DNA of 64,000 nt from Diphasiastrum complanatum (Eukaryota > Streptophyta > Lycopodiopsida > Lycopodiales > Lycopodiaceae). The stretch's first letter is position 1. Each line of letters opens with the position of its first letter. The notes below the pieces were generated by a model. It ran no database searches and was not told the DNA's origin. It saw nothing but the letters and a program-made list of their open reading frames with translations. The stretch is from assembly GCA_029204225.1 (NCBI GenBank), contig MU831955.1:30764-94763 (forward strand), in the 5' to 3' direction. Made by a program: the position numbers and the translations under genes. Of this stretch, positions 37,501-50,379 are shown piece after piece.

Positions 37501-38860
37501 GTTACACAACAGCTTACATACATCCAATAAATACGAAGACTTCAGCTGCCCCACGTCAGTAACGTCTCACCAAAATTCCTAGGGATGTCATAACTTCCCA
37601 AACGAAAAACATTTACTAGCACACTTGTTTAGCCTTCTCCCTGCAAGTTAATAGTTGCTCTGAAGTTGAAGTTTTTTGCACTTCGACTTCTTCTCTACTA
37701 AGATGCTTTAAGCTTTTGACACCGGAAATTCAAACTTTTAATACTAACACAAGAATTTGAACTTCCAATCAAGTAGTAGTGTACCCCAAACAGAGATTTT
37801 ATAGCTCCGAGAGCAGCACATAACGAGGGGGTAAATATCAAACTATGTAGCGTGTAGGTCCAAAAAACTCCAGCCACTTTTATGCAAAATATGGCTTTTT
37901 ATGAACCATAAAACCGTCGAGTTCTCACAAGGATGTGAATTCTGGAATTTGTAGAAGAGTTTATAAATTTCATAAAAGTTTAGCAAAAGTTTTTCTGCAT
38001 AGTGTTGTTATTATAAAAATATGCTGCTCAAATGAGAGGTAAAATCTTTGAAGGAAAGATGATCCTCTGCAAAAAAGTTTTTAAGAAAACAGAAAAGTTA
38101 TTCCTCTCATGAGCAGGAAACGAACCTCTGTGGGCACAAAAACATCTAAAATGCAAGCATCAAACGCTCATATACGTTTAGGCAAGACATATACGAGAGA
38201 CGTTAGTAGTCCCCTGTCAGCCAATAAAAGCAAAGAAATAAGACATATATATGACATTAACTGCGCAAGCATAGCGTGCCGTACAATTACAGATCAGCGT
38301 TCTGACCCTAAACTTCAACTTATTCCATCATTTAATAGCTTACTCACCTTCCACGATCAATTGCTGATAGAAACCAGCAGATCTATCTAAGCAGATCAGT
38401 AACGGAAACAGAAAACATAATCAGCAAAACCAGAACAAACAAATCTGCATCAAAGCAAACTAAAAAAGAAAAATCTCACCTCCAAAGGCAAGGCGTCTAC
38501 CTGTCTACCTCTCTCCTCTCTGGCAGTTCCCACTTCAAACCAAATTTTCAATCACCTGATTATATTACAAATCCCAGCACTTTTGTTGTCACGCACAAAC
38601 AAAAAAGCAATGACTATACCAAGCCAGGGGTACGCAGGAGAAGGAGTCTTCTTACGATACAAACTACAGTACGTGTCTTGTTGAGAGAGCAGACGCAAAA
38701 GGACAAGGGCACAGACTTTTGATGCAAGCTGACAAAGAAAGAACCAGCGTCGCAACAGCAAAGGCAAGAAAGGCCAAGAAACAGCACCCCGATGAAAAAC
38801 AGAACGCAAAGGAACAGAGAAAAGACACACTGGATCGAGACGATGACACCGAGACAGAGA
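34510..38860 (-). pseudogene. Promoterless 5' fragment of the TCP11-like gene (duplicate)
   Basis: Retained exons: 5'UTR exon from 38,480 up to about 38,849 (truncated upstream), first coding exon 37,185-36,930 with ATG at 37,160, second coding exon 35,844-35,723, and part of the coiled-coil exon 34,783-34,510. Splice sites and frame are intact through the second coding exon, and the same MATSVEV start is used. The coiled-coil exon has a 33-bp in-frame deletion (11 residues between TQRMT and the next ICQKI stretch) and then runs into foreign sequence, reading stop soon after. All exons for the TCP11 domain are absent, as are the TATA-like box and G-boxes. Any product would be at most about 200 residues of N-terminus and coiled coil. 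Confidence 0.88.
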
Positions 38861-39349
38861 GAGAATGTACGCTGTGATGGACAAAATGCGAATCCTGCAA
38901 TGTGATGCACAAAATGCGAATCCTGCAATGTGATGCACAAAATGCGAATCCGGCAAAATGATTGGTGATATAATGCGTATGGTCATATAATGTGTAGGGT
39001 TTTTGGCCAGCCGTGCTATAGACAAGCACGTTGCAGATTTCTACTTTGAAGAATTAATTACACAGTAACAGCTGGTGCTATATCAACAGCGTTGCATGCT
39101 AAGAGGTGATGTGTTCAAAAAACGTGGGAGCTAGGAGAATTTCTTCCACAGGTTCGTCTGCAGCGGGCTGGGGGATCAGCGCACTGATCTGCTGGTTGGC
39201 AGACTGTGGGAGCTTAGGGTTTTTTTTGTGTGTGTATGCAAAAAGTTCGGAGAATATCAGCTGAGAGAGAGAGAATGTAGGCTGTTATACACAAAAAGAG
39301 AATGATCTAGAATCAGAGTGCAATGTCGAAAGTTCGTTAGACAGACACC

Positions 39350-39390
<41 letters not shown>

Positions 39391-39438
39391 TTTGCGAGAG
39401 AGGGAGAGAGGTTCTGCGATCTTCGTCTAGAGTGAGTG
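38850..39438. repeat. Repeat that replaces the promoter block in copy B
   Basis: Copies A and B match up to GATGACAC (13,806 / 38,849) and again from ATGGGCTATT (14,950 / 39,439). Between them copy A has about 1.14 kb with promoter signals and copy B has this 589-bp stretch. From about 38,874 (AATGTACGCTGTGATGGACA) to 39,290 it is homologous to 50,805-51,102, including TTGGCCAGCC, TTGCAG.TTTCTACTTT, CTATCAACAGCG and TGTGTATGCAAAAAGT. It holds a 28-bp unit (ACAAAATGCGAATCCTGCAATGTGATGC) nearly three times at 38,881-38,960 and a GA tract at 39,352-39,388. Confidence 0.85.
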
Positions 39439-42318
39439 ATGGGCTATTTAATATTCCAAACTGAAGAATAACAATTTCTCATGAAAGTCACTATTGCTTC
39501 TACTTCTACCTTTAATAAAAGGCAGTTTTGTGGGACCCCAACCTATGAAGTGGTAGACGCATGTGGGGAAAGCTTTACACCTTTCTTGAGGCCAACCTTT
39601 TGCCTCTAGGGTAAGTCCATCCTTGGGCAAAGGCCATTGAAAGTGTAAGCTTCCACACTAGGGTCGGTTCTACAGGATCTAAGTACTTGCCTTCACCGTG
39701 TTTTGGAGACTTGCTACTTACCAATTGGTCCATGCTCCAAGGATCATGGACTTTATGTCCTTAAAACCTTTCATGCTCCAACTCCATGAACTTATTATGT
39801 ACCAAGTATTATCCATTTAAAAGGCCATTGAGTAGCTTGTGGCTCTTGATACCTTTCACGCTTCAACGACATGAGTTTATTATATACTAGGTCATTTTGG
39901 CCATTAGGAGGGCCATCACGATGTATAATCCGATCCTTGAGTAGCTCGTGGCATTGGGAGGGCCATTTCCACTTATAATCTGGTCCACGGGGTGCTTTCT
40001 TTAAGCTACCCAAGGACCAGATTATATATGCTAATGGGCCACTAGTGACCCATTTTTAATGTGATTTATAATGGAAAATGTTGGTCTGGAGTCTAGAGGC
40101 TATTTCGATCGAGAGCATTGGTCAAATTTGCAATGTAGTGAAAACGAGCAGTATAGTCAATTCATTTGTTATAAAAATAGGTAAAATATGTGGGACCCTA
40201 TATAATGCAAAATAATGTAAGCCCCAAAAAGGATAGTTGAATCATATAGTAAATAAATAAATTTGGCCATGATATATCATTAGGGGATTTGCCATAAGCA
40301 TGACAATCAAATTGTTGATAATCAAGCGTTGCAGTTTGGAAACATTAAAAAATAGGGGAAAAAAAACCTCGTTATACAACTCAAACTCACCTAGGAGTGA
40401 CGCCTTATCTTTTAGTAAATCATCATGTAGCCTAGTGGTATCGCATCAAAGCTAACAAAAAGTCTTTCTACCCATCCTCTCGGAAGTTGGAAAACCACTC
40501 TATCTATTTGGAATTTTCACTGTAACTAAGTTTCTACTCACATTTTGTGTGTGCCATAAAAATAAATGTGTGCATGCGTGTGTTAGAGGTTGTTCCAACT
40601 TTCCACCAACCATATCAAAGTCTTAGTACCGCCGAAGAGTAAATTTGTTACCACCAACCATGTGAAACTCTTAGTATTGCTGGTCAACCAAAGAGTGAAT
40701 TTGTTACCACCAACCATGTCAAACTCTTAGACCCACTGGTCAACATAAGAATAAATTTGCTACCAATGTGACGGAGAGACATAAAAACAAAAATTCTTGG
40801 AATCTAGTGCAAATGGAAGTGGGATTAAATTACAAATTTGTAGAATAAAATAGGACAAAAATTTTGATAATAAATAATGTTTTTGGAAAGTTATAGTGAT
40901 TCCTTCGACAAAAAAACCCTCACGTGGATTAAGAATTCTTGTGATTGATAGATCAAGTTTGACTCATGGATTTACCCTATCATAGAGCAAGTTTCGTAGT
41001 AATTAAACCATATACATCACTTTACCCAATAAATAAGTAACAATTAGAAATTTTTTATGAATATAAAACCTAAGTTGACTAAAGTCCAAAGATGCAAAAA
41101 AAAAAAAAAGTTAGTAAAAACTAAAAAAAATTGAAGTACTTATAAATGAAATAAACTAAAAAGAACACTACAAGCCCATGATATTATATGCATAGAAAAT
41201 ATTACATCAACGTAACAAAAAACTATAATTAATTTGAGTACATGTAAAAACGATATCCTATATATTGCAAGCAAAGCATGTGACTCTTTTGAAATTTATG
41301 AGCCTGCCCAAATTCAAGTGCTTTCCAATCTACTTCAGTTGAAAAACTAGAAAGTTTAGGTGGCAGGTGACAAACTCCATATTTGATTACAAAATAGTCA
41401 TTTGTCAACTGTTTGTTGGGCCTACTCTACAAGGACAATACTACATGCAAGTTCTTACCCCAATCCAAAAACGATTTGGAACATAGCACTAGCTTGCCAG
41501 CTTTGGACATCCCTGGATTCATTCCAAATGTCAACATTTTTTAAAAACTTTAACTCTTCATTTGAAGTTTGTTATGGCTTTACTATCGCAACCTTCTCCA
41601 CATAAATTCAAAATTGAAGCTCTCTCTCCAAGAGTTTCAACTTTGGATTGCCAAGCACAAAAGAAGACACCTTACCTCTTTTGGATGTCAAACCCAAACC
41701 TTACAAAAGGCCTTGTCTCGAGCGTAAGAACCTAGCTACACCTAGGAGAGACCCCCCCACAACCCAAGAGAAAATGCTTTAAAGACTGCCAACAAGTTTT
41801 TATCATCAAAATTATCAACGTCAAACAACTGACAATGGCTTGTCATATGTTGAATGCCTCGTGAATGAATATGCCCTCCTTATTCAGAAAGGAAATGTTT
41901 TTCAGCCTTTCAAGAGATTTTTATAGTAGAGGTAATATAAAGAAGTGTTATGATTTGGAGACTTTCACCACAGATTTAAGCCTCCCCTCTGAATTACAAA
42001 GTCCACATGGTTGAAAACTTTTTATTGTCAAAAAAACAAAGCACCAATCTCAAATTTCAAGAAGAAATATTAAAACCCAACATTCAACCACAAGTTTGCA
42101 ACCCTATCTATGTTAATTTTTGTGCACTACAGATTTTTAGAAATTTTGAAAAATGGACATTCTTCACTAATTTCTTTGTGAGTTTCGTGGGTTTTTAGTC
42201 CCAAAGTGAGTAGCATATAGTTAGGTAGAATGTTTTTAATGTAGTTGCTTGATTCCTTTAGTTTTTACTTGATTTCAAGAATATAATCTAGCCATACATT
42301 AAGTCAAATAGTATCAAT

Positions 42319-43173
<855 letters not shown>

Positions 43174-43428
43174 ACTATTGTGCCTTACTAGGATAAGAGA
43201 GTACTTCATATTGTGGATGTGATGCATGGGTACTATTTGTGACTAAATCATTCTCTCTGATTGATGCTGGCTTTCTACACCCTCAGAGATATGATCATGA
43301 GAGAGTATATCTTCTCTGCTATAGTAGAAAGTGTGTTGATCAAATTTAGGCCTATATCTATTGATATTTGGCTCACCTTTAGAGTTCATATCTTACATGG
43401 CATTGATAGTCTACATCGGATCTCTTCC
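43174..43428 (+). repeat. Dispersed repeat block, copy 2
   Basis: Homologous to 30,967-31,217. It ends a few bases before the copia RNase H begins, at a sharp junction (CTCTTCC then TCTCATGAAATAGCC). Confidence 0.85.
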
Positions 43429-43432
43429 TCTC

Positions 43433-43823
43433 ATGAAATAGCCGAAAACAAACCTCAGTACCATTATCATCAACCGAAGCAGAATACATAGCTGCCACAA
43501 ATGCTACCAAGGAGGCAATTTGGCTAAGAAACCTGCTTGCAGATATCAACCTTGCTCAGCCACATCCAACGACAATCTATTGTGACAATCAACGCACAAT
43601 TGCACTATCTCTAAATCCGAGATTTTACTCTCGAAGCAAACATATCAAAATCAGGTATCACTATCTTAGAGAAAAAGTGCAAGACAAGGAAGTGTCATTG
43701 GTTTACTGCAGGACAGATCTTATGGCAGCAGATTATTTCACGAAAGCTCTATCAAAGGAGCACCATCTCAGATTTAACGACATGCTAAATCTAAAGATCA
43801 AAGTTTTTCAGGATCCACATTAA
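43433..43823 (+). mobile_element. Ty1/copia RNase H C-terminal segment
   Basis: The frame reads (stop)NSRKQTSVPLSSTEAEY, then KEAIWLRNLLADI, IYCDNQRTIALS, RSKHIKIRYHYLRE and ADYFTKALS, ending QDPH and TAA. The usual Trp before NSRKQ is TGA here. RT and everything upstream are missing, cut off at the repeat block. The codons from NSRKQ to the stop are otherwise open, so this is a fairly young truncation. Confidence 0.95.
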
Positions 43824-43830
43824 GGGGGGG
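43822..43830 (+). other. Polypurine tract
   Basis: AAGGGGGGG overlaps the RNase H stop codon and directly precedes the LTR start TGCGGGATTTC. It is equivalent to 22,411-22,419 on the other strand. Confidence 0.9.
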
Positions 43831-44293
43831 TGCGGGATTTCTATGCTCAGAACCAAATCCATTCGGTAATGAGTATTCTGAAAAATTTTGACTCAACCGA
43901 CAAATCTGAGGAAGCCGACAAATCTGAGGAAGCCAACAAAACTGACTCAACCGACAAATCTGTGGCAACCAAGCCGACTAATCGGACCAAGCCAACAAAT
44001 CTGACTTCGTCATCATAGAAAAGTCGGTCCAAGACTTTATGGCAGTTCACCTAATTGTACATAATCTTTGTTACTTAAAAGGCGGTTACCAACTACCAGG
44101 CGACTGTAATTATTAAGTAGGTAGAAAAGCACTGATCTTAAAGACTTAAAAATATCTTGTAAATAAATATATTTTAAGCTAGTTATCTATAAAAGACGGA
44201 AGCAAAAAAATATATGCGCCTCACTGAATTGCACTCAGCTTCATGACCATGTACTCACCTTCTGATTTTTATCACGAGTAATATTTTCCCACA
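43831..44293 (+). mobile_element. Copia 3' LTR, 463 bp
   Basis: Starts TGCGGGA and ends TCCCACA, an inverted repeat with one mismatch (TGTGGGA expected). A TATA box TATAAAAG lies at 44,188-44,195. The first third holds an 18-bp tandem array (listed separately). A 5-bp target duplication cannot be tested because the 5' end of the element is missing. Confidence 0.8.
43897..44004 (+). repeat. 18-bp tandem array in the copia LTR, six units
   Basis: Units start at 43,897, 43,915, 43,933, 43,951, 43,969 and 43,987. The first two are identical (CCGACAAATCTGAGGAAG); the rest diverge but keep the period. In the open frame it codes for ADKSEE-like hexapeptides. Confidence 0.88.
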
Positions 44294-47200
44294 CTATTGG
44301 TTTGTTCTATTAGAATATTACTATTGATTATTCATCTTGATTATTGCTGGTAGGTTGCTCTTTTGATTGACAACCGTCCGTTGTAACTTGTTCTACTTTC
44401 GTTGCTATCCCACTAATTTCCAACAAGACGAGCATAGCCTGGAGCGAGTCGATTATATGGATGACATCACAGGATATCTAATAAAGTGCATCGTGAAATC
44501 TAAGGCCCGTACTAGTGCCATAGTGCCGAGGGACCGTCACTAATTCAGGTCGGAGGCCCTGTTGAGGGTATTTCATGTAAATAAATAAAAAACATAGTCA
44601 AAAGTAGAAAATAAGTTGCAAGGCCGTGAGATTCTGCGTACGTAAGCCCATAGCCCAATGAGCATTTGTAAAATATTGTATATTAAATAAACTAGACTTG
44701 GGCCATGTAATTAAAATAATGTAAAAGGGCCCAAAGTTTAAGTTAAATAAGTTTTGTTAAGTTCTAATTAGCAAAATGGTGGTAGGTGGGGTGTGTTTCC
44801 TTGTGCACCATAGATTGAAGTGTGTTTCTTTTAAAGGATTAGGATTTCAATCTTCTCTTTCTTGAAGTAGCCAACAGAAACCAAGGGGCAAGGGCCTCCC
44901 CAAGATAAAAAGACACCTCTTGTACACCATTTACCATGCTAATTGAGAGGAGGAGACTCTGCCATTTTGAGTACTCAAGCATCCTCATGTGCTATTGCTA
45001 TTGTGTCCAATGCTCTTTTGTTTGAAGTTTTCTTTTCCCTTTGATTGTTATTTTATTGTTTATGGTAGTTAAGGCTTTTCCATTTGATGCTTGCAATAGC
45101 TAATGAGCATCTCTCTCTAATCTCTCTCTCCTTCTTCCTTTCATTTCTACCAAGAATGTGGGGTGTGGCCATGGTTAGTGTTAGTTTGATGATAGGATAG
45201 TTTGGGATTAGTGTTAGTATGAATTTAGAGCTCTATCCTCGTGGAAAAAACCCTTTTGACAAGCGGAGGGCAACTCATCACCATAGCTATACCCAACATC
45301 TAAGAATAATAAGTTGTTCCTCTAATATTTAGACTTGGATAAGTTTGTGATAATAATAATTATGGAATTGCTCCAATGCTTGGGATAATATAATTAATTG
45401 TTCTATCAATGGCTCACAGAATGAGCAACCGTTTATAAGTTAGTACGTTGATATTATCATTGGATGGAAATAAGGTTTCACTCTAAGCTCTATGAGTGAA
45501 TCAAGATAAGAATGAAGTTTGAGGTATTGACTATAGAGGAGAAGGCATGCCTTAGTTGTTCTTAATCAATTGTTCACATGAGTGCCCTAAAAACATTTAC
45601 ACCAACCGCACCCCCCCCCCCCCCGCTTTTCCCACCTTCTTCCAAAAAAAAAAAAATCCTAGAGCAAGTATCCTCAAATGAAATAATTTATTGGCCCACT
45701 AGTATAATTTTGGATTCCTTGACCATAAACATTGTAGATATTGAAGTGGTGTATTTGAGAGAACTTCTACCTCAAACACTCATTTTGATATCATATGTGC
45801 TGGGTATTTTTATGTTGTATCGAGAAAGAATGGATTCCCCCTCTTGCAAATTCAGGGTGTGCTCCTCATAATTCATGATATTTTGGAGTCATATGCATCT
45901 CTTATTGCATTGCCTTATTGGGAATGGCGAATGAGTTGAAGCCTTGCTATACACCTTCCATTTTATATAATAGCCATAGAGAAATGTGCACATGTGAAAT
46001 TGTACACAAACTCTATGTATGAAAGTTGTAGAACACTCTAAGTGGTGCTTTCTTGTGGCAATATCTTTTCACCAAGAAGACACGTTCAAGCCTTAAGATG
46101 GACAAATATCTCAAAGATGACACCCTACTTCATGTAAGTTGAGCTACTTTGCAACCAATGCATTGGGCACTTTCTTCTATCAACACAGTCTCCACTTGGA
46201 CAAGCTTGATGAGTTATTGTTGCACCTATGTCTTCATCACCTATCAGCATCTTCATTCCATACTACTACGTAGATGGCATCTCCATTTACAGTTAATGTT
46301 AGTCAATAGCCCTCTTACTTTGGTATTTCACTACCCTTTCAACTAGTTGTTGAAAAACAATTAATTGATGGCACAAAAAGCTCTACTGTAAATGATAACC
46401 AACTCGATCAATTATGTATCACAATAATGCTAATTGTGGCAAGGGTCATGAGATAATCAACTATACTCACATTATGAATTAGATCAATGCTTATTACCTA
46501 TTCGGCTAAATTATTGAACATGGTAGAAAGAGTGAGCTTGTATAACATATAGAATGTAAGAAATGCATGAAAATTGGAGGATCAATTCTACTTGAATATA
46601 TAATTGTTGGAGTTGAGAGAGAGTCAATGACTTTGAGCTTTGTAAGGAGGAGATTTGATAACACACCATCTTTTTCTGATGTTAGATTGTTTGATTAACA
46701 ATATTTGTGTGTCTCTCTAGGATCTCTCACTATGTTTTTGAACATATAAAATAGTCCAAATGACAAGTATGCCACATGACATATATATATAAGTGGTTGA
46801 GCATAAAATGTACGATGCAATGAAGCCTCATTGGGCCAAAAGGAGCTAGTGAAACTTTTCTTGTAGTTTTGCTATCTAGAATAAATAAATTTGTCAAACT
46901 TTATATCCATAATATAAAGTCTTTATGATGGTCTAAGTGTCTTATTTGTTATGGAGTTTTTATGATTTATTGGGCATTGAGTAGACTTTGCTTTAGTACA
47001 ATAAATTTCTATTCAGTTCAAGAATTATATAAGGCTTGCACATTCTAAAAAAACAACAATTATAACATATGATGCCATAGAAAATGAACTAGAATTTTTT
47101 GACCAAGTTTTTGACAAATATTGCCTTCAGAAGCATACTCTTGGAAGAGGGATAGCTACCTTGCCTACTTTATGCAATCCGAAATCTCTCTTCAACTATC

Positions 47201-48197
47201 TAGCTTAAAAATGTCAAAGAATTTAATATATGTCCTCATTCTATGTAGAGGATAACTAAAAGATGGGAAATCTAATACAAATGGAACTATGTAAATTGAG
47301 AAAGAAAATTCTTGAAATTTGCTACAAATGAAAGTGAGAGTAAATTAACAACTTGTAGAACAAAATAGGATTAAACTTTTGACCATAAGTAAAGTACTAG
47401 CAACTTGCTAGTGATTTATTTGACATAAACATCTAGGCTTCAAATTCACCAAGGCCAATATCTTATAGAATATCCTTAATACACCCCTCACATAATAAAT
47501 ACTCATACAAGAGGTATGTTTGTTCATCAACTTATTAGTTTTGCATGGTTGTAACATTCTTCTTATGGATGCAACAAAATCGATTACAACACATGCCACT
47601 AGGAGTTTTCTAACCAGGCCACAACAATAATTTTCAGCATAGAATTTCTGCAAGCATATTTTCTAGCGTATTGAATTTTCAAATACTATTTGAGCGCATT
47701 GACAAGTGGACTGTGAGCAGATTTTAAGCGATTTCCAACCGTTTTTTTTTTTCAAGAGCTCTTTTTGAGACTACTCAAGGAGTGATATTAGGAATAGCAT
47801 AACCAAGTAGAAGACAAAGCAAGTCTGATCCACGTAGCCAATGCGCTCTCTTATAGAATGCCCCTCCTAGCCAAGTGTGTGTGTGCATGTAGGTCGTGGT
47901 TGCTGTTGACACCCACCGTTCATGTTGCATGCACTAGATTATTGTTGCATGTGGGGTCCCAGTCCATATTGCTCATGATAGTGGTTTTCATGTTGTTTGA
48001 GAGCAAAAACACATTTTGTCTGGGCCATTTTCGCAATCATCTCATCAACGTGTTGACCTTGTTCTCTCGCGAGAGGAAATTCGCACTCTTGGAGATGTTG
48101 TGATTCCTCTCGACATAACCTTTTTCGTCGTTCTTCCACCCCACCACACAAGGGGTTGTTCCATCTCACACAACTCAAGAGAAAGAGCGAGATTATA
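44294..48197. other. Unassigned region, possibly with a decayed LTR
   Basis: No gene recognised. From about 44,573 (TGTTGAGGGTATTTCATG) the composition, with GGGCCC motifs and a leader-like stretch near 44,880-44,930, resembles an LTR, but no end, primer site or polypurine tract is visible. A C-run of about 15 followed by an A-run lies at 45,610-45,655. The rest is AT-rich with scattered stops. Confidence 0.35.
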
Positions 48198-48340
48198 ATG
48201 ATCGTGCATCTGGTGAAGATTTCATCCCCTTTGGTTTGGAAACTTATGGATGTCTTCAGCCCTAAACGGCCCGAGGGCGCACAGTCTTCCGCGGGCGGAA
48301 GGGCCGAGGAGCCGGCCCCTCTCTTGCGTGAATTCTGTTT
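48198..48340 (+). other. Short GC-rich open stretch, unrecognised
   Basis: The frame MIVHLVKISSPLVWKLMDVF then SPKRPEGAQSSAGGRAEE runs through a GC-rich patch in AT-rich surroundings and ends in low-complexity Phe/Cys codons. It could be a first exon, but there is no convincing donor or following exon. I do not assign a function. Confidence 0.2.
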
Positions 48341-48777
48341 TTACTTTTGTTTTCTTTCTTTTTTACATGCATCTTCCGGCGTCCGGAAGGTGCCTGTAAA
48401 TTTTTTTTTGCCCCACAGATTACATTCTGTGAGGCACCACCATTTCCTTTGTAAAAATTTAAAAACTGATTTTACGACCCTAAGATTTCATATGTTGTGG
48501 GATTGTTTGATAGTTTTTGCACTGTTTTGTTAATGCATGAGGAAAGAGGATTTATTGGAGTGAGTGGGTTTGTGGGTCACTAGGTTTTGCACTTTGCATG
48601 TAAATTCAGGCTTGTGTACTCGTTGATGTATAAAATGAAGCACACAAATGTAGCACTTGTTGGATTGATCATTGTTTGATGCAAGATTTTTCCCTTCGGC
48701 TTGTAGGCAACTCTACCGTTCAAAAAAATAGGTTTTTGTTAAAACTGAAGGAATGCTCATGTATTTAATCTGATATT

Positions 48778-48848
48778 TGAAGGGTGCATGATTTAAATAC
48801 CCTTCATTTGAAGGGCAAAAGGCCTAGGACGGGCATTTTGCCCTTCAA
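48778..48848. other. Two adjacent perfect hairpins
   Basis: TGAAGGGT (48,778-48,785) pairs with ACCCTTCA (48,799-48,806) around ATTTAAAT. Next to it TTGAAGGGCAAAA (48,808-48,820) pairs perfectly with TTTTGCCCTTCAA (48,836-48,848) around a 15-nt loop. The shared TGAAGGG core suggests one arose from the other. Confidence 0.85.
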
Positions 48849-50165
48849 TCTGTGCTTGTAGGGTATAGTGCTCAATAGCTTTCAAACTTATTGATGTGGC
48901 GTGAGTGCTTCAGTGCTAACAGCATTATGGGACTCCTTGAGTTTTCATTGATATCTTTCAGCGTTGACAGATTTTAATAATCCTGGAAATGGCTTCTCGT
49001 GGTGCTGTGGTGTGGCCTACCTATATTGTCGCTTTTGCATGGAGATCTTGGTAGGGCCTGCGATCCAGTCCTGTTGAATCTTCTCTAAGAAATGTTCGGA
49101 TGGCATCTAAATCATAAATTTTGTAACGGATCAGCCCAAAACCATACTCATTGCGTAGATGGTCATGTAGATAATTTTTAAATGCCATCAAAGTTAATGC
49201 AACTGAAAATTTCATCTGTTTACTCAGTTCTTCCTAATGAAAATTGGGAGGACTTTTCCTAGTTGCGCAACAAGGTAACTTTGACGGGACAATTGCATTG
49301 TCAGTCATTGCAAAGAGACCATCACGAGAACAAACACCATAAAGAACTACATGTTTTTATTACATCTTCTTCTTTATAGGAATGCATCTTCCTGAAGTCG
49401 ACCTTTTTTAAATGCATTTATGTCCAAGAGGTCGGTCTCAGAAACATGTGCCATGAGAAAACAGCTTGACATTGCACTCGTATGTGGAGTAAGAATAATT
49501 GCTTGGTTGGGTGTCTTTCTTCTTTGTGAGATGTGATCGACAGAGCTTTGAGGGCCCAGCTGACCAGAATTCCATCAGTCTGAATTAGAAAAGCTGGAAT
49601 ATTTTCCAATCTTAGAATGAAGTTAGCTTGAATGCAACTGTAAGACAAATGGGACTATCATCTTCTTATGTGCCCTCTATAATTGATGCGGCACTAATTA
49701 TATTGAAAGAGATATTCTTTAGAGGTGACAATCCATTTTCTCTGAGGATAGATTGCGGTGATCTTTCTTTCTGCACTTTGAAGAAATCAATCAGAAAGAT
49801 TTTTCGTTGTTAGCACGATTTCATAATGATCAGAATTACCTAAAACGTAATGCAGGCTTGGCAATTTTTATTCCTTGCAGAGAAAAAGAACTACGATCAG
49901 CTGCTCTGAGTCTTTAATTTGCAAAGACTAGAAGAACTTGCTCTTAGCAGGTCCACCGGAGAAATTAAAAATTGCATAAAAGAGAGAGATTTCTTCTTTT
50001 GATTGCCTTGATCATAAGGAACTGAATCAGATTAAAGCAACGAAGTCGGAATTTCAATTACGATTCTCAAATTCACATCTCTGCGTTGTTTCTGCTGCTC
50101 AAGAGCTCCATCTGTGTATGCTCGTTGCAATTTCGTTTGTTTTTCTTAGATTTGTGCCTGGCGCG

Positions 50166-50166
<1 letters not shown>
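48849..50166. other. No gene recognised
   Basis: Short frames on both strands (49,021-49,215 minus, AFKNYLHDHLRNEYGFGLI; 49,628-49,813 plus, SSSYVPSIIDAALIILKEIF) look peptide-like but match no family I know and have no supporting splice structure. Confidence 0.4.

Positions 50167-50235
<69 letters not shown>
50167..50235. repeat. (TG)n-(AG)n compound microsatellite
   Basis: About 17 TG units followed by about 17 AG units, the same order as at 3,844-3,920. It opens a 1.9-kb cluster of GA-linked repeats. Confidence 0.95.
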
Positions 50236-50239
<4 letters not shown>

Positions 50240-50379
50240 CAATTGAGAGGGAGGTGCTTTTTTATTTTTAATGTAGAATCGTGATTGTGAAATATGTGAT
50301 GAGAGAGTGTGAGAGAGAGAGAGAGAGAGCGCTGAAAGGAGGACGGGAAGGAGTAGAGGATCGTGAGGAGGACGACGAG

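Larger units (their letters stand above)
34510..42318. repeat. Segmental duplication, copy B
   Basis: Direct-orientation partner of 8,264-18,208. Collinear anchors: exon 35,723-35,844 to 10,089-10,210, exon 36,930-37,185 to 11,322-11,575, 5'UTR donor 38,480 to 13,436, and ATGGGCTATTTAATATT at 39,439 to 14,950. It is about 2.1 kb shorter because of several missing blocks, single instead of double tandem units, and a replaced promoter segment. Confidence 0.93.

Noticed and set aside
44573-45170. Possible gypsy LTR starting TGTTGAGGG
   Set aside because: No terminal match, primer site, polypurine tract or second copy could be shown; noted only as a possibility in the regional entry.
48375-48392. 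CTTCCGG-CGT-CCGGAAG palindrome as an operator
   Set aside because: Isolated short palindrome without promoter context in a plant genome.
48198-48533. GC-rich open frame as a first exon of an unknown gene
   Set aside because: No convincing donor, no following exon and no family signature.
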